Source: Symbiodinium natans
Lineage: Eukaryota > Sar > Dinophyceae > Suessiales > Symbiodiniaceae
DNA: 64,000 bases
Assembly: GCA_905221605.1 (NCBI GenBank)
Contig: CAJNDS010001114.1
Span: 709,489-773,488 of the forward strand
Reading direction: 5' to 3'
Positions 35,069-47,642 of the stretch are shown here, piece by piece. Position numbers and translations under genes: made by a program. The notes under the pieces are model-generated. The model was given only the letters and a program-made list of their open reading frames with translations, did not search any database and was not told the origin of the DNA. The number at the start of each line of letters is the position of its first letter. The first letter of the stretch is position 1.

Positions 35069-35137
35069 CCGCCGCGCGACCCGGCTGCTTTGCCGTCCTT
35101 CCACTGCTTCACGCCTTCTGCGAAGAAATCCATGTGG
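35069..35137 (-). CDS. Exon candidate, unknown protein
   Basis: Acceptor ACCCCAAAG|C and donor GGCGG|GTTACG, 69 bases: HMDFFAEGVKQWKDGKAAGS then RG. Confidence 0.6.
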
Positions 35138-35544
35138 CTTTGGGGTAAGAAGAGTGGAAGTTGGGTTTAGATGCAGGAGTGCAGGGCTCCGGGTTTCAAA
35201 TGTTCTTGGATGATCTGTGAGAAGCTCACAAAGGTTCGAGAAAGAGGGGGGCCTCTAGCCCCATCATGGGCTCCAAGGATGCCACTTCTTGTCTCACTCG
35301 CAAGCCTCCTTAGAGGTGAGCCTCACACCCCCTGCACTGCTTCAGCGACAAGACGAGAAAAAAAAGAAAACATAGAGCCAAACAAACCTCACACCCCCGA
35401 AGCTGCTTTAAACTCTCAGGCCTCAACCCCCCCCCCCAAACCCTCCAAAAATCCCTCCCCAAAACCCCCCCAAAAAATCCCGCCAAAAATCCCGCCAAAA
35501 CTGCAACAAACGCCATCTCCTCCTGCCTTTGGGCTGGTCGTCAC

Positions 35545-35611
35545 CTTCCAGGCCCTCGAGGCCCTCTCGCAGCTCCCCGCAATCCGCGAAGAGGGGCCTT
35601 GGTGGCTCTTG
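35545..35611 (-). CDS. Exon candidate, unknown protein
   Basis: Acceptor AAGTCTGAG|C and donor GGAAG|GTGACG, 22 codons plus one base: QEPPRPLFADCGELREGLEG then LE. Confidence 0.55.
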
Positions 35612-36330
35612 CTCAGACTTTAGGGACTTTAGGGACTTTAGGGTTCAGGGGCTTGGGTTTGAAATAAGATCGTTAAGGTGTTTCGGGCTTTTGTGCTACG
35701 GCTTGGGTCTTTTCGTGTACCTTGTGTGTATTAATTCACGGGTTGGGAGGCCTTGCCGAACCCAACACAGGCCCGGGCATGTTTCTTTGATGTCCCAGCA
35801 TTTTCCTGGAAGCTCCGAACGACGCGGTGGTCCGCTTCAAGGGCTTCCCGCCATGTAGCGACAAGAGTTTGCGACCGGGGGGAGGTGGACAACCAGTGTG
35901 TGCAACCACGTCCACTTCACAATGACTGCAAGACTTCTCGCACGGCATACATAGTATAGTTATAGTTTCTTTTTCGTTGTGTGAGATGCCTTTGGTCTAT
36001 CTTTTTTTGGTCCGGGTTTGGCGGTTGGTTTGGGAATTGGAGCAGCCTCACTGGCATCATATCGGAAGCACCAGGGATGCAAAAATCATGTCATCACAGT
36101 TTGCGCGGCCTCTAGAAAGATGGGCTGCGCCTTGGCTTGATTTTAGCGTTTTCTGAAAGGCCCCGGATATCGTTACGTTTTTCTTGCGCTCTGGGAGGGG
36201 CGGGGGGGGGGAGGGGCGGCGGGACGATCGGGGTTGGGTCCCGGGCAGGTCCCGGGCACGGCCAGGGTACTGCGGCACTGGTGGAAAACGGAGGGCTCAT
36301 GATTATCCATGAATTGCCTTGAAAGACCAC

Positions 36331-36419
36331 CTGCGCATGTGGGTTGCAATGGCAACACAGCTTGCTTGATATCTCAGCAACTGTTCCCGCCCTGAAAGTT
36401 TCAATGATTGGTGGAGCAC
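36331..36419 (-). CDS. Exon candidate, unknown protein
   Basis: Acceptor GGTTCAAG|G and donor CGCAG|GTGGTC, 29 codons plus two bases: VLHQSLKLSGREQLLRYQAS then CVAIATHMR. Confidence 0.6.
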
Positions 36420-36745
36420 CTTGAACCCGCTTCAAGTGCAATGCAGAGCCTGGCCGCTGGCCCAGCGTGTAACAGATTCGACTTTAACCCGAACAGACAT
36501 TACTTTACTATACTTGCATTGGTGTAACAAGAACACCGAACACCTTGCCCCCATTGTCATGGTCAAACCAAAGACCACCTCAAACCCCCTCCCCTCAAAC
36601 CCCACCCCGCAGCAACCCTCTCAACCTCCCCCCCCCCACCCCCATCACCCAGCCCCCAGCCCTCTAAACAGGAAAACAAGATCTAAACAAAACACCTACA
36701 ACGGGGTCGCACCTCGAAAGCTAGATCCCAATTAAGTTCGCTTAC

Positions 36746-36850
36746 AAACCAGAACATGTCCTGGTCCTTGTTGGCCAGCCGCTTCAGCTCACGGTAGCAT
36801 GACAGATCCAAAGTGCCAGAGTCATCGTGGATGGCTCCTGCCCGGATAGG
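36746..36850 (-). CDS. Exon candidate, unknown protein
   Basis: Acceptor CACGTCAAG|C and strong donor TGGTTT|GTAAGC, exactly 35 codons: PIRAGAIHDDSGTLDLSCYR then ELKRLANKDQDMFWF. One of the best exon calls in this gene region. Confidence 0.65.
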
Positions 36851-37929
36851 CTTGACGTGGGGCTTAAGGTTTGGGAGCTTCAGATTCAAGGTCTGTAGTT
36901 CTCTATCCGAGTCAACTTGGAATGCGGTGAAGATACGACAGTTACGAGGATCGCGCCTGGGAGAAGTACCCTTCAGGGCGGGGGAGGTACCACAGAAAGG
37001 CTTTAGGGCCCGAGAGCCCGGAAAGATGTATGGTACCCCCCCCATTTATCCAAGCATCTTTTGATTCACCTTGTGTTCCTGTTGTTGGTCGTTCGCTTCT
37101 GTTTCTCTCATGTGGTTCCATCCCCAAAGTTTTGGCTCAAGTTCATATCAAAACCCAGCGTCTGCGTTCCCGATCTAACCGCTCATGTTTAGACGGCCAT
37201 TTTGTTATTCAAGAATAATGCATGTCAATTTGGAGCTCTGAATCTGTGATTTACATCCTACCAACCAGTCCACAATATGAGAAACGCAATAAGAAAGATA
37301 ACTTGGATTATGTGAAACAAGCGGCTGAGCGACAGGCGCGTTTATACTGTAGGAACAAGTCAATTAAGAGCACTGCTACACTCTATGTCTTTAGTGAATG
37401 AAAGGCATAGTCTTGTGAGAAGCTACTTGTTTTGCAAATCAACTAACCGAATGGACGCATGAAATGCAATACAGAGCTTGCCCTGGTCGTAGTCGAATTA
37501 AATTTGAGCCACTTCCTGGTAAAGTTATAGCTTCATGAGTTTGACTCATTCCTTGGACCCCCACTTCTGTACATTCCTACATGGTGTCAACTATTGAACT
37601 GGGGGAGAACCGAATGTCAGCGAGAGTCTGGCTGAACGAACGCTCCCCATTACATATGTATCTCATGTGTAAATCCAGCTGCAGTCAAGACTCAAGACTC
37701 TAATTTGATGAGGTGGTGGACAACCGAGACATAGCTTGATAGTTTGGTTACAACCTGACATTGTGGTTGTTTTGCGTGGTTCTAAGCAATGCTTATAACC
37801 GAAGGCAGGCCGAAAAAGCGGCTGCCCGAAAATGTATACCCTGGCCGACTCCTGAAGCTGTACTTATGCTTTGAAGCACCTTAGTCTTCGGGGTGCCTCC
37901 ATGGCAGTAGAGGCGTAGAGGCGTAGAAT

Positions 37930-38010
37930 AACTACATACATACATATATATATATATACATATATATATATACATGCATATATATATATATACATATATA
38001 CATATATGCA
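37930..38010 (+). repeat. TA/CATA microsatellite
   Basis: Long TATATACATA run. Confidence 0.9.
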
Positions 38011-39117
38011 ACCTGAAATCCTAAATCCTAAGCCTAGGCCACGAACCACGCCTACCGGTTCAAGATTCAACCCGCCAACGCAAGCAGAGTCCCCGCCAAG
38101 ATTGCCCTGTGTGGTGTTCAGGCCCTGCATCACTGACTTTGATTCACTGTTTGCACGGGCTTTGGGGCTTAGAGGTGCCTGATCCCAGCTGCCCAACTCT
38201 GGCCTGCAAGCGTCATCCGTGTGTCTGGAGCCATCTCTCCCCGCCGCAAGGCCGCAGGCAGACAAGCAATCGATAAGAAATCGAGCTCTAAGCATCCCTA
38301 AGCTTGCCTTGTCCTCTGAAGTGTCTCTGCACTTTAGGCAGGCAGTGTTAAGCGAGTTTGGATCCAGGGCTTGGACTCTGCTGACTTTTTTCGATGCTGG
38401 GAAACGGACCGCCATTGTAGACCGAGTTGCTTCTTGCACTTCTTACATTGGCAAAGATTTGCTACGGCCTGCAGAGAACAGCCGAAAGGTGAATCGAAGC
38501 TTTTGGGAAACGAAGGACGCGCAACACACTAAATCGCAGCCTTCAGACACCTATAAGGACTTGGGGGCTTCAGAAGCTACATAAAGAGGACATCACCAAT
38601 CGCCCTCGAACTTTCTGATTCGGGCCTTGCTCCTTTGCGTCAAGATTCGCTCTTTAGACCGTAGACCTCAGCCTCCCTTTAAACCCTGACCGAACCGCAA
38701 CCCCGCTTTTTCAGGTTTTGGTTTGATAGGATGAGAGCTGACAATTCGCGAGAAGCTGAGCATGATCGATGCCCAGACCTTGAAAACAGATTCTACAAGA
38801 TCTACGCTGTACCCGCAGGCCTTCAACAAAGGGCTTCGGGTTTTCGGGTTGAGGGCAATATTGGGAAATCCCCTGTAGACACCCCAGGCATCAGGCCCTA
38901 CCCCTCGAGCCACACAGCCCTTGCCCCAAATACCCCGAAGTCCAAGCCTACAGGATCCCCTCCAAGGCTCCCGACACTGCTGTGGTGATGGCGAATGACA
39001 TTCACCCGCCAAGTCCGAAAAGGAGGATGTTCAGGGAAATGTTGAGGCAAGTTGAGGGTGGGCTAAGTGGCTTAATGTAGCCGGGATTACCAGGTTCACC
39101 GGCTTCTCCCCTCGCAC

Positions 39118-39214
39118 TCAATCTTGGGTTCTGTTTTGTCCGGGGATGCCAGGGCTTCACTAGCTTCAAACTTGAGCCCATTGTTTTGCGCACCCGTGAG
39201 CACATCCCTGAGAC
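39118..39214 (-). CDS. Exon candidate, unknown protein
   Basis: Acceptor CCACCGTAG|G and donor ATTGA|GTGCGA, 97 bases: LRDVLTGAQNNGLKFEASEA then LASPDKTEPKI. Confidence 0.6.
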
Positions 39215-39893
39215 CTACGGTGGGCTTTGGGGCTGTTGTACACCTGAAACCGAGCCCGAAAACTCCCGAAGCTCTGCAGGGGTCTCCAAAAGCGCCCATA
39301 CTCCGTGACTCTCCAACCCCCCCCATTCTCACAGTAGCCCCCCAAAACCCTGAAGCCCTGATCCTCTTGACCCTGAAATCAAGCCCGAAGCAAGGTCGGG
39401 GGCAACCCTTTCCTAGGAGACGTTGAAGCTTCGGGCCCTCAGGCTTAAGGATTACAGCTCAAGGGAGTGTGCTCAGGGCTCCTTTTGCGTGAGCCAACAC
39501 CCCTCATCGAGGAGTCGTCAGGGTTCAGGACTTTAAGGCTTTTGGGTGCGGGTTTTCGTGTATCGTAGTAATCCCCATACTTGCCCGGGTGCCTACACTC
39601 ACTCCCCCCACTCACAGTGATTTGGCAGCAACACTTTTGGACTCAGGGGAACGCAGGGGCCCGCTGCAGGAAGAGGCAACAGGCCCGAAAACTTGAGGGG
39701 TCTGCCCGTCTGGCCGATGATGCTGGAATTTGGGGTTTGTTAAAGGTCGAGGGAAGAAGGAATCATGCTGAGGAAAGGCTGTTCATGTGGTCAAGTCTGG
39801 CATCTGGCACTCAGGTTGGCTGAGGGTGCTAGGCTTCTAGCATCTTTTGGAGCCACTAGGCTCGCCAGTAGGCCCTCAACTCTTAGGAATCAC

Positions 39894-39981
39894 CAGACAT
39901 TGCATCATCGAATGCAGAAGTCGGGATGTGACCTCTGCGGAACATGGCTCTCCGGCTCTTGTCTCGGCAAAGAGTAAGAGC
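39894..39981 (-). CDS. Exon candidate, unknown protein
   Basis: Acceptor TCCCCTGAG|G and donor TGTCTG|GTGATT, 88 bases: LLLFAETRAGEPCSAEVTSR then LLHSMMQCL. Confidence 0.6.
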
Positions 39982-40153
39982 CTCAGGGGACATTCCCTGC
40001 ACGAGCGAACAGAGGCGAAACTTAGCACATTCCCAGGATGCAGGCACAACTCGGGCTGCATGCTCTTTGGGGGGTTTTTAGGTTGGGACGTCAGGGACTT
40101 CGCTTCGCGATCTCACGGCCCTCCCACTCCCCACTCAGGCCGCGCGTAAACAC

Positions 40154-40193
40154 CCATCCGGGCCTTGGCATGGCTCATGGCAGTTGCAAGCTT
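40154..40193 (-). CDS. Short exon candidate
   Basis: Acceptor GTGAATCAG|A and donor GGATGG|GTGTTT, 40 bases: KLATAMSHAKARM. The frame remains open on both sides. Confidence 0.45.
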
Positions 40194-40983
40194 CTGATTC
40201 ACAAAGGGTGTAGGACCGTTTAGGAGGTCCAGGTCACAAAACTTTGGGAGCAAGCGATGCATTCCCGAAACCATCCAGGCAGCCCTGCGGGCCGCGAACC
40301 CCAAAAAATCACCCCTTGAGTACGCCCCAAAACGCCCCCTGACGCCCTAAAGGAGCCTCTTTGTGCCAAGGTGGAAACTACTGGAAACTACTGGGGTTTT
40401 GCCACACTGGCTCCCAGGAAAGAGCCAGTCCCGGCCGGGGACGCTGCTGCTTTGCTAGCTTGAGATACTTCTGGCCTCCCAATGGCTGGCTGTCCAAGGG
40501 AGCTTTCGGTTCTCGAAATTCATGAGCACAGAGCTACAAGTCATCCCCCCGAGCTAGAAAATGCCAGAAGACTTTTCATTTGATCTTCCTGTCCTTATCT
40601 CAACGCATAGAGTATTTATAGAGTAGTTCAGAGGGCGGTCGGGTCTCAACTGTGAGGTCTTGGGTAAGGTTCTCTCTGCCTTCACTCGATACCTCTCGGA
40701 TCCTTTGCCTGACAAACACACTATGCTACTACTGGCGATGACAAACTCGAGGTGTTTGAGTCCTTTTTTGAGGGAAGCTTTAAGGTATAGCACCGAGGGC
40801 GCAAGGAATAACGATAGGTCTTGGGATTTAGGAAGCTTGGGCAGTTGACCGCACACAAACAAACTCTTGCCCAAGGCCTTGAACTGCAAGTACAGCATCG
40901 ATCTGCCAGGACCGTCCCGCAAGGTTTACGTGCTTTGAAGGCTCGCCGATGCTCTCGAAACACTTCTGAAAGCTCCCTATCAC

Positions 40984-41099
40984 AAGTGCCCGTACTCAGA
41001 ACAGTACCTCTTCCAAAGCACTGTGTAGAAGTGGGCCGCCTCGAAAACTTCGCCCTTGCGAATGACGGTGCCCAGGGCGCGGCTGGACCTTGGGAGATG
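40984..41099 (-). CDS. Exon candidate, strongly coding
   Basis: Acceptor CTTCTGGAG|C lies about 18 bases after a telomere-like array in sense direction. Donor CACTT|GTGATA. 38 codons plus two bases: HLPRSSRALGTVIRKGEVFE then AAHFYTVLWKRYCSEYGH. Highest-coordinate clear exon of the minus-strand set; family not recognised. Confidence 0.65.
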
Positions 41100-41117
41100 C
41101 TCCAGAAGATTGACATT

Positions 41118-41255
41118 TAGGGTTTAGGGTCTAGGGTCTAGGTTTAGGGTTTAGGGTTTAGGGTTTAGGGTTTAGGGTTTGGGGTTTGGGGTTTAGGGTT
41201 TAGGGTTTGGAGTTTGGGGTTTGGGGTTTAGGGTTTAGGGTTTAGGGTTTGGGAG
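41118..41255 (+). repeat. Telomere-like TTTAGGG array
   Basis: About 19 units, mixing TTTAGGG with TTTGGGG. In sense (minus) direction it ends just before the acceptor of the 40984-41099 exon. Confidence 0.95.
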
Positions 41256-44200
41256 GAGGTGTCACCCCCCCTGCCCTCTGAAAACTTCAGATGCCATGGG
41301 CTTTTTGGCCTCTTGACGTATCTTTCTGCTCAGCTGCCTCCTTGTTTGTTCGTCTCACGTAAGGTCCCTTTGGCTGCTGACAGTTATCCTGTGCCCGAGC
41401 CGGAGCCCCCTCCACAACATCCCAGGGGCCCCGGCACATCTGCAAGCTCTCGAATCCGGATATTCGTGAGCGCCTGAAGTGCCGTTCAGCTAACATCGCA
41501 GGTTTCCTGGGCACACTCCAGCCTTAGAGCCGAACTGAGAGCTTGGTAAGGAGAAGACTTCGACTTTCAAAACTGACTCTACATCCATGGGACGAACCAG
41601 AAATCCAAAAACCCTCAGCCACATGGGTACACCATGGTACACTCGGGCCGCCCCGCGTAGAACCAAGCTCTCGTGGCAGTAGGCATGGGTTGGCCGTTCA
41701 AGTTCATCTGGCGGCAAGGATTGAAGGGGCTGAGTCCACTGAAGTCTTGGGGTTCTGTGCTGACCCCTTGTGAGATTTTGTCGCTCCTCTTTTTGGGTTC
41801 TTCTTGGGCTTCTACTCGGGAGTCAGGACCGATGCGGAGTTGCGAGGCACAGGCTCCTGATGAACAGCACGAAACACCAGCCCTGCTTTGCTATGAAGCT
41901 GACACCCTGATCCGAGAGCTCATAAAACAGAGGGTTTTTGATGACAAACAAACCCTATTAAACCCAAGCAAAACCTGCCCCGAAAGCCGTAAACCCGACC
42001 CTGGATGTCCTAGAAAGCTTTGAACAATCACCCAAAAGCCTGCTTTTGTGAGCGGGACTACCATGTTTTCTGGAGCCCCAGGATTTCTGATCAAAGCCTC
42101 GTTTTCGGAGTGGGTTTTCGGAGCAGGCTTCCGTTCCGGGCTTCCCTGACCCGCACTCCTCTCGCAGCCTTGAGCCCATTCCCGAAACAAATCTTAGAAC
42201 CTTTACTACGAACCCAGGATAAACCTGAAAATGTCTCCCTCCGAGTCTTCCTATGACCACCTTTGGGCTTGGGCGGAAGCTTTCAACGCGCCTTCTCACG
42301 AGGCTTGAAGCTCTCGAAAAATGACTCCTCCTGGAAGGGGTTCCTGTTGCAGAGTCTTTTGGAATCTCTCACGCAACAAACCTCGACCCTTGCCGAAGGT
42401 CCCCGCATTCCTGGGACCTTCCTGAAGTAAAATTGGCGCAAACATGACATTATTCGGAAACGGCGCAGCAGCTTGTTCAATGCCGAACGGTGCTGCCCTG
42501 TTACAGTGTTGCAGTACCAGAACCTAAACCTAAAAGAAAAACATTTTCCGGGACTATACTCTCAGAAAATACAACTCGCATAGTCTCCAACGAAATCTGA
42601 AGTTGTTCTTCCAAACCGTGCAACCACATAATCACAAGCTCGAAAGTCCTCTCCTTTTCTGGGCTTCAGGTCTGGGTAGCCCAGCATTCCCAAAACATGA
42701 AGACAACCCTAGACCAAAAAACCCTGGGGGCACCTCCTGAAGGCCTCGGAAAATCCTCCGGGCGGGGCGCCTGCCCCCGGGCCTTGGCAGGCCGAACTGC
42801 AGAACTGTGACACTCGTCGACTAACTTCGGGGCTTGAGTAAGGAAAGTCTCCCCAAAATCCGCTCTTTTGATCCTGACAAAACATGAAACCAGAAACCCG
42901 GGAAGGGAGGAGGATTTCTACCACGCTTGCAAGAATTTGTGGTTGTTCTAGGCTCTTGTACAAGCCAGCTAAAACATCAACACCCGAAGCTCAAGGATAG
43001 GTCTAAGCCCCGCACGTCCAACCGCTTGACGGAAAACACGGCCAGCCCTGCACTGAGGTTGAGTTGAGAGTTTCAGGCAATTGGAACGCGAATTGCATGG
43101 CGAATTGCATGCATGCTCTGCTTCCGAGTGCGATTGACAAAGTACAGCAAGGGATGACGTTTCCAAGAACAATGTAACCGCCAATGAGCCTCCAAGTCGG
43201 GGGTCGAAAAAGTCACTTTTGGTGCACTTCGGGGGGTCTCGAGGGTTCGCAAGTCGAATGACACATTATGAGTCTGCATACGTTCCTTCGACCCCAACAA
43301 AAACATTTGAAGCAATGATATTGGCTGCAAAATTGTCAACACCAATTTGTGCACTGCCCTGCTCGACCTACTGGACCACGCCAAGCCTTGCCGGGCCACG
43401 CATCCTTCATGACTGCCAAACCCTTGCATCATACCTTTGTAGATGCATTGCCGAACCACTTTCCAACAAGCAATGCCCCTGCAAAGACAGACGATATCTG
43501 TTGACACACGTCACGTGGGTTGATGAGATACTAATCTTGGCCGCAAGCGAACATCAATAGACCCGCTTTGAACATGATGCACTTGAATAGGGCATGAACG
43601 AGCAATCATGTACCGCTGAATGCCCGGTCTAACAGCGGAACCCAACTGTAAGCACTCAACACAACCACGGGCAACCTGCCACAAGTCTGGAATTTTGTTT
43701 TGAGGAGTCCTAGCCTTACAAATAGCAGCAAAGCAAACAAATTCTATGTCGAAGCCTTGGCCAAACAACTAAAAACACGCAAACTCCTACATCTGACCAT
43801 GCTAATCACAACTGGTTTTGCATGCTATCAGCAGGCCTGACATCTTCATACCGTCCCAAACTCGCGAGAAAGGCAACCTGACCAAAATGACGAAGAAGGC
43901 AGCTGAATTTGAAACGCGTTTCAGCAAGGGTGAGGTTCAAAGACGTTAACTTGGGAAACTCGGAATGATAGTCGGAACTTGGGGGGACATGACCTGTCTC
44001 GCCAATATTGTTCCGCTGGCAAGCAAGATCAGCTTGCTGCTCCATCTCATGGCTTGACACTACAATTGGACCCGTGCTACAGCCAGTTGGGGCACTTTCA
44101 AGTTGTGGAAAATTTTGCGTGAGCAGAACAACATACACACCCAATGACACTGTCTTGTTCTTTGTGCCATTCATTGCAGCACTTGATGAACAAAAAAACA

Positions 44201-45572
44201 GCAGCATGGCACGGCCACAATTGCCAGATACTTGACAGCGGAGTTTCCATTTTAATAATGACCTGATTCAACGTGCATCGCATCGCCAAACTACATGTGT
44301 GCCATGTCGGGCATGGTACAAAACATTGGACGTCCATGAAGTCCAACAACCTTCCTTATCTGTGTCAATATTTGAGAAATTCTGAGAAATAAAGCAAGCC
44401 CGTAATGTTCACGCAACATCACGCAACAGCTGCACATGTCCTTTTGCGACCTTACAGTATGCACACGCCTTAACAAAAGAAATTCATTCATGAGCTCATG
44501 TGTTTCATATGATCAAAAAAACACAATTGCCATGCAACCAATCGTTCGCAGTTAAATCTTATACAAGCCAATGTTCATATCTGGATCTCTTCTAACGAAA
44601 TGCTGCTGTCTCATAAACAACAACTGCGCTCAACCCCGACTGGACAGCGCTCAGCTATGCTTGTACAATGCTCACTTCAGTAAAACTCCAACCAGAGCAT
44701 CGACTCCCAACATGGGTATTCACTTCCTGATAACCCCCTAACAGACCCCATAACACACAGTTACACTTCGCAACACCCAACAGACTAACAACCAAACCAA
44801 AAAACCTCAAAAGTAGGAACCATAACTTATCTTACAAGACAAACAGGTCAACACACTCATGCACACCTTGAAGCCCCTTCAGAAGACAAAAAACAACGTG
44901 CAAAAAAACGCGCAATAAAATGTGCCAGAAAACTTGCCCAGCACTCGGGTTCAAACAACTCCGGGTCGTACTCTTGGCTCCCAGCACAGGAACCGCTTCA
45001 CTTGCGAGCCAGAGTAACAAGCACTCGCTTTCTTTTTTCCTTTGAGCGAAAGAGCGCGGATTCCATTTGTCGGAACAACAATCCAGGCATTTCTTGCCTT
45101 TGAGCTTCGCTCTAAGATTGTCTCGTTCACAATTTCGCTGCCTCAAGTTGCCAGAATGTGACCTTTGTTTCCCTAAGCTGCTCTCTCTTTTTTCTAAAAA
45201 GGTTTAGTAAAACGAATTCGCACTTGCGACAAAGTGCAGCTACCTTACGCCGAAGCTATCCGTACTGCACAAACGCAAGAAACCTCAAAATCTAAGAACT
45301 GGCAAAAGGGTGAAAAGGAGGGCGTTTCCAACTTTAAGGGTTAACAAAGAGAAGAGAAAGAGCGTTCTCAATCTCTATAAGAAGATTTGGAGTGACAGAA
45401 CAGCTGAGAGCTCAGTTGACGTTGCTTTGCTTAGCCAGGTTTAAGACCCACAAGGCTGCTTAACAGTCTGCAGCCAACCGCGCGTCAAGTGTAAGAGTCA
45501 AGAGGTTAGAACTTGAAGCTCCGCAGCAGCCAAATTTTTTGAGAGCACTTTAAGCAGGTTTACCCCGTGACT
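41256..45572. other. Gene-poor stretch
   Basis: The left part is intron-like. From about 42.5 kb the DNA becomes more AT-rich and lacks telomere-like repeats. Several 80-140-residue open frames occur on both strands (for example minus 43.07-43.51 and 43.81-44.21 kb), but none shows motifs, splice boundaries or codon bias that I would defend. Confidence 0.4.
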
Positions 45573-47642
45573 ACCGGGGAGGCCACGCACAAGCGGACGT
45601 GACTTTTGCACACAAAAGCGGACCCAGAATCTGGCCTCGGAACAATTTCCTGCGCAAAGACCCGGAGCACATATGGAAAACCTACTCGGACCTACTCCTG
45701 CGGAAAAATACAGCTGGGTTAGCCCCAGCGGTCACTTCTGATTCTCCCTGTGCCATCAGCATCCACCTCCACAACCTCACCTGGCAGCGCTGCAAAGCCG
45801 CACGACACACTCTGGACGAGCGCCGACCGCATCATGTGACAAATTCCAAAGCTTGAAGTAACGCTGAGGAAATCCATGGTGCCATGGAAGCTCATGGAAA
45901 CCCTCGCTGAAGCTTCTGACATCTTTTTCCAAAGCCGCAAAGCATGAGAAAACCAATCGAAACCCCGCGGAGATTTTGCAGGAACCCTCACAAAGCTCCA
46001 CTGGAAGCTTTAAAGACCTGCGCACGACCTATATAAGAAAACCCACAGAAACCCCGCGGAAACCCTCACACAGCCCTAAGAAACCCACGGAAACCCCTTC
46101 AAAGCTGTCAAAAACCATGGAAAACCCACGGTAACCTTCACAAGACATTAGAAAAACCTTCCGAGAGCTTCAAAAACCTACGCAAAATCTAACAAAACCC
46201 ACTGAAACCCCGCAAACCTTAGAAAACCCCAGGGAAACCATCTGAAAGCTTTTAAAAAACCAAGGCAAAACTTGACAAAACCCACGGACATCCGCGGAAA
46301 CCCTCACAAAACTTTAGAGAAATTCAAGGAAAACCTCCGGAAAGTTCAAAAACTGCACGAAATCCCACGGAAACCCTCACGAAACCCTTGAGGAACCTAC
46401 CAAAACCATCCAATAGGTTTTAACACATGCACGAAATCTAAGGAAACCCACGGAAACCCCCAGAAACCCCGCGGAAACCCTCGCGAAACTGTAGGGAAAC
46501 CCAGGGAAACCCTCCAGAAGCTTAACAAACATGAACGGAAACCCTGCGGAAACCCCTTTATCAGGACTGGATTCACCCTTTGGCAATTTACAAAGTTATT
46601 AAAGGACAGGTGCAGGAAACCCGCCACCCAATCACCGCACGCCAATGTCAGTATTATACTACCGGTCGTCCCCTAAAGGGTGAAGGACGCAAGAGGTGTT
46701 CTTCTGCTTCTGGCGAGGACCTCTGTCAACCGGAGCGCCGAAGCTGGGGCATGCCTGCCATACGAATCAATGGTCGCTGACCGTCTAAGAAGCACTTCGC
46801 GCCTTCAGGCAGAACGTCAAGGTACACATTGGTCTTTCACCAATCGGGTTCAGAAAAAGGAATACAGTCTACGTCTGCCTGGCTTCACCGTCCACGTCAC
46901 AACTTGCTATAGAACAAGACTGACTTCCTGCCTCAGGGTTCATGTCAGACTCAACCCAAGGACCTGACTGAAGGCATGACTGGTTTCTTGCACCCAAAGC
47001 TTTGACCCCGCGCATGGCTGTTGCTACAACCATACACAGCTAGGCCACCAAGCAGCGCACGGATGAGCTTGGACACCTCCGGCCGCGCACCGGCCGGCCG
47101 CGCCTGCGCCCCGCAACGAATGTGAAGCCTCTCGCATCGCCAAAAATCGGCCTTGAAGACCTCGGCAACCTCCTCCACTGAGTACTTCGCTGAGCGAGTT
47201 TCGAAGGGCTTGCGACACCTTGGAAGCACAAACATGGACCCTACGGACTATGTCTGGGCACTTTTTTCGGCCAACAAATCAGGCTCCGACGTGGCAGACA
47301 TGGCGCAAGTACGCTAGCTGTGGCCTAGGAGCTGCTTGAGGCAAGAGAGCGCTCAGCGAGCAGCGGCTCAGATGCAATCTGTTGAAGACACATGGCCCGT
47401 AGGCGCAAAAATTAGCAAAAGTCTCTGAGAGTCTTGCAGATCTCAAGGCATCTTGAAAAAACAATCCGGCACAAAATCCAGCAAAACAGGTCTACGTGCA
47501 AACAAAAGCAAAAGTACATTGCAAAAATAGCAAACAAACGCAAAACAACGCAAATCTCCGAAATCTCCTGTAAACAAGGAACAACATTTAGGGCTGCTAA
47601 ACACAAGCTAAAAGACAACCGCATGAAAGTGGCCTCCACAGT
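45573..47642. repeat. 2.1-kb direct duplication, copy 1
   Basis: Nearly identical to 48118-50261 over its whole length. It contains a degenerate run of GGAAACCC/CACGGAAACCCC units (about 45.88-46.57 kb) and a short GC palindrome CGGCCGGCCGCG. Relative to copy 2 it has 67 extra bases near 46.56-46.63 kb and lacks a block of about 140 bases. No protein is evident. Confidence 0.95.

Noticed and set aside
43073-44491. Overlapping open frames on both strands in an AT-richer region
   Set aside because: No motif, no splice-like boundaries and no consistent codon bias; lengths are within chance for this composition.
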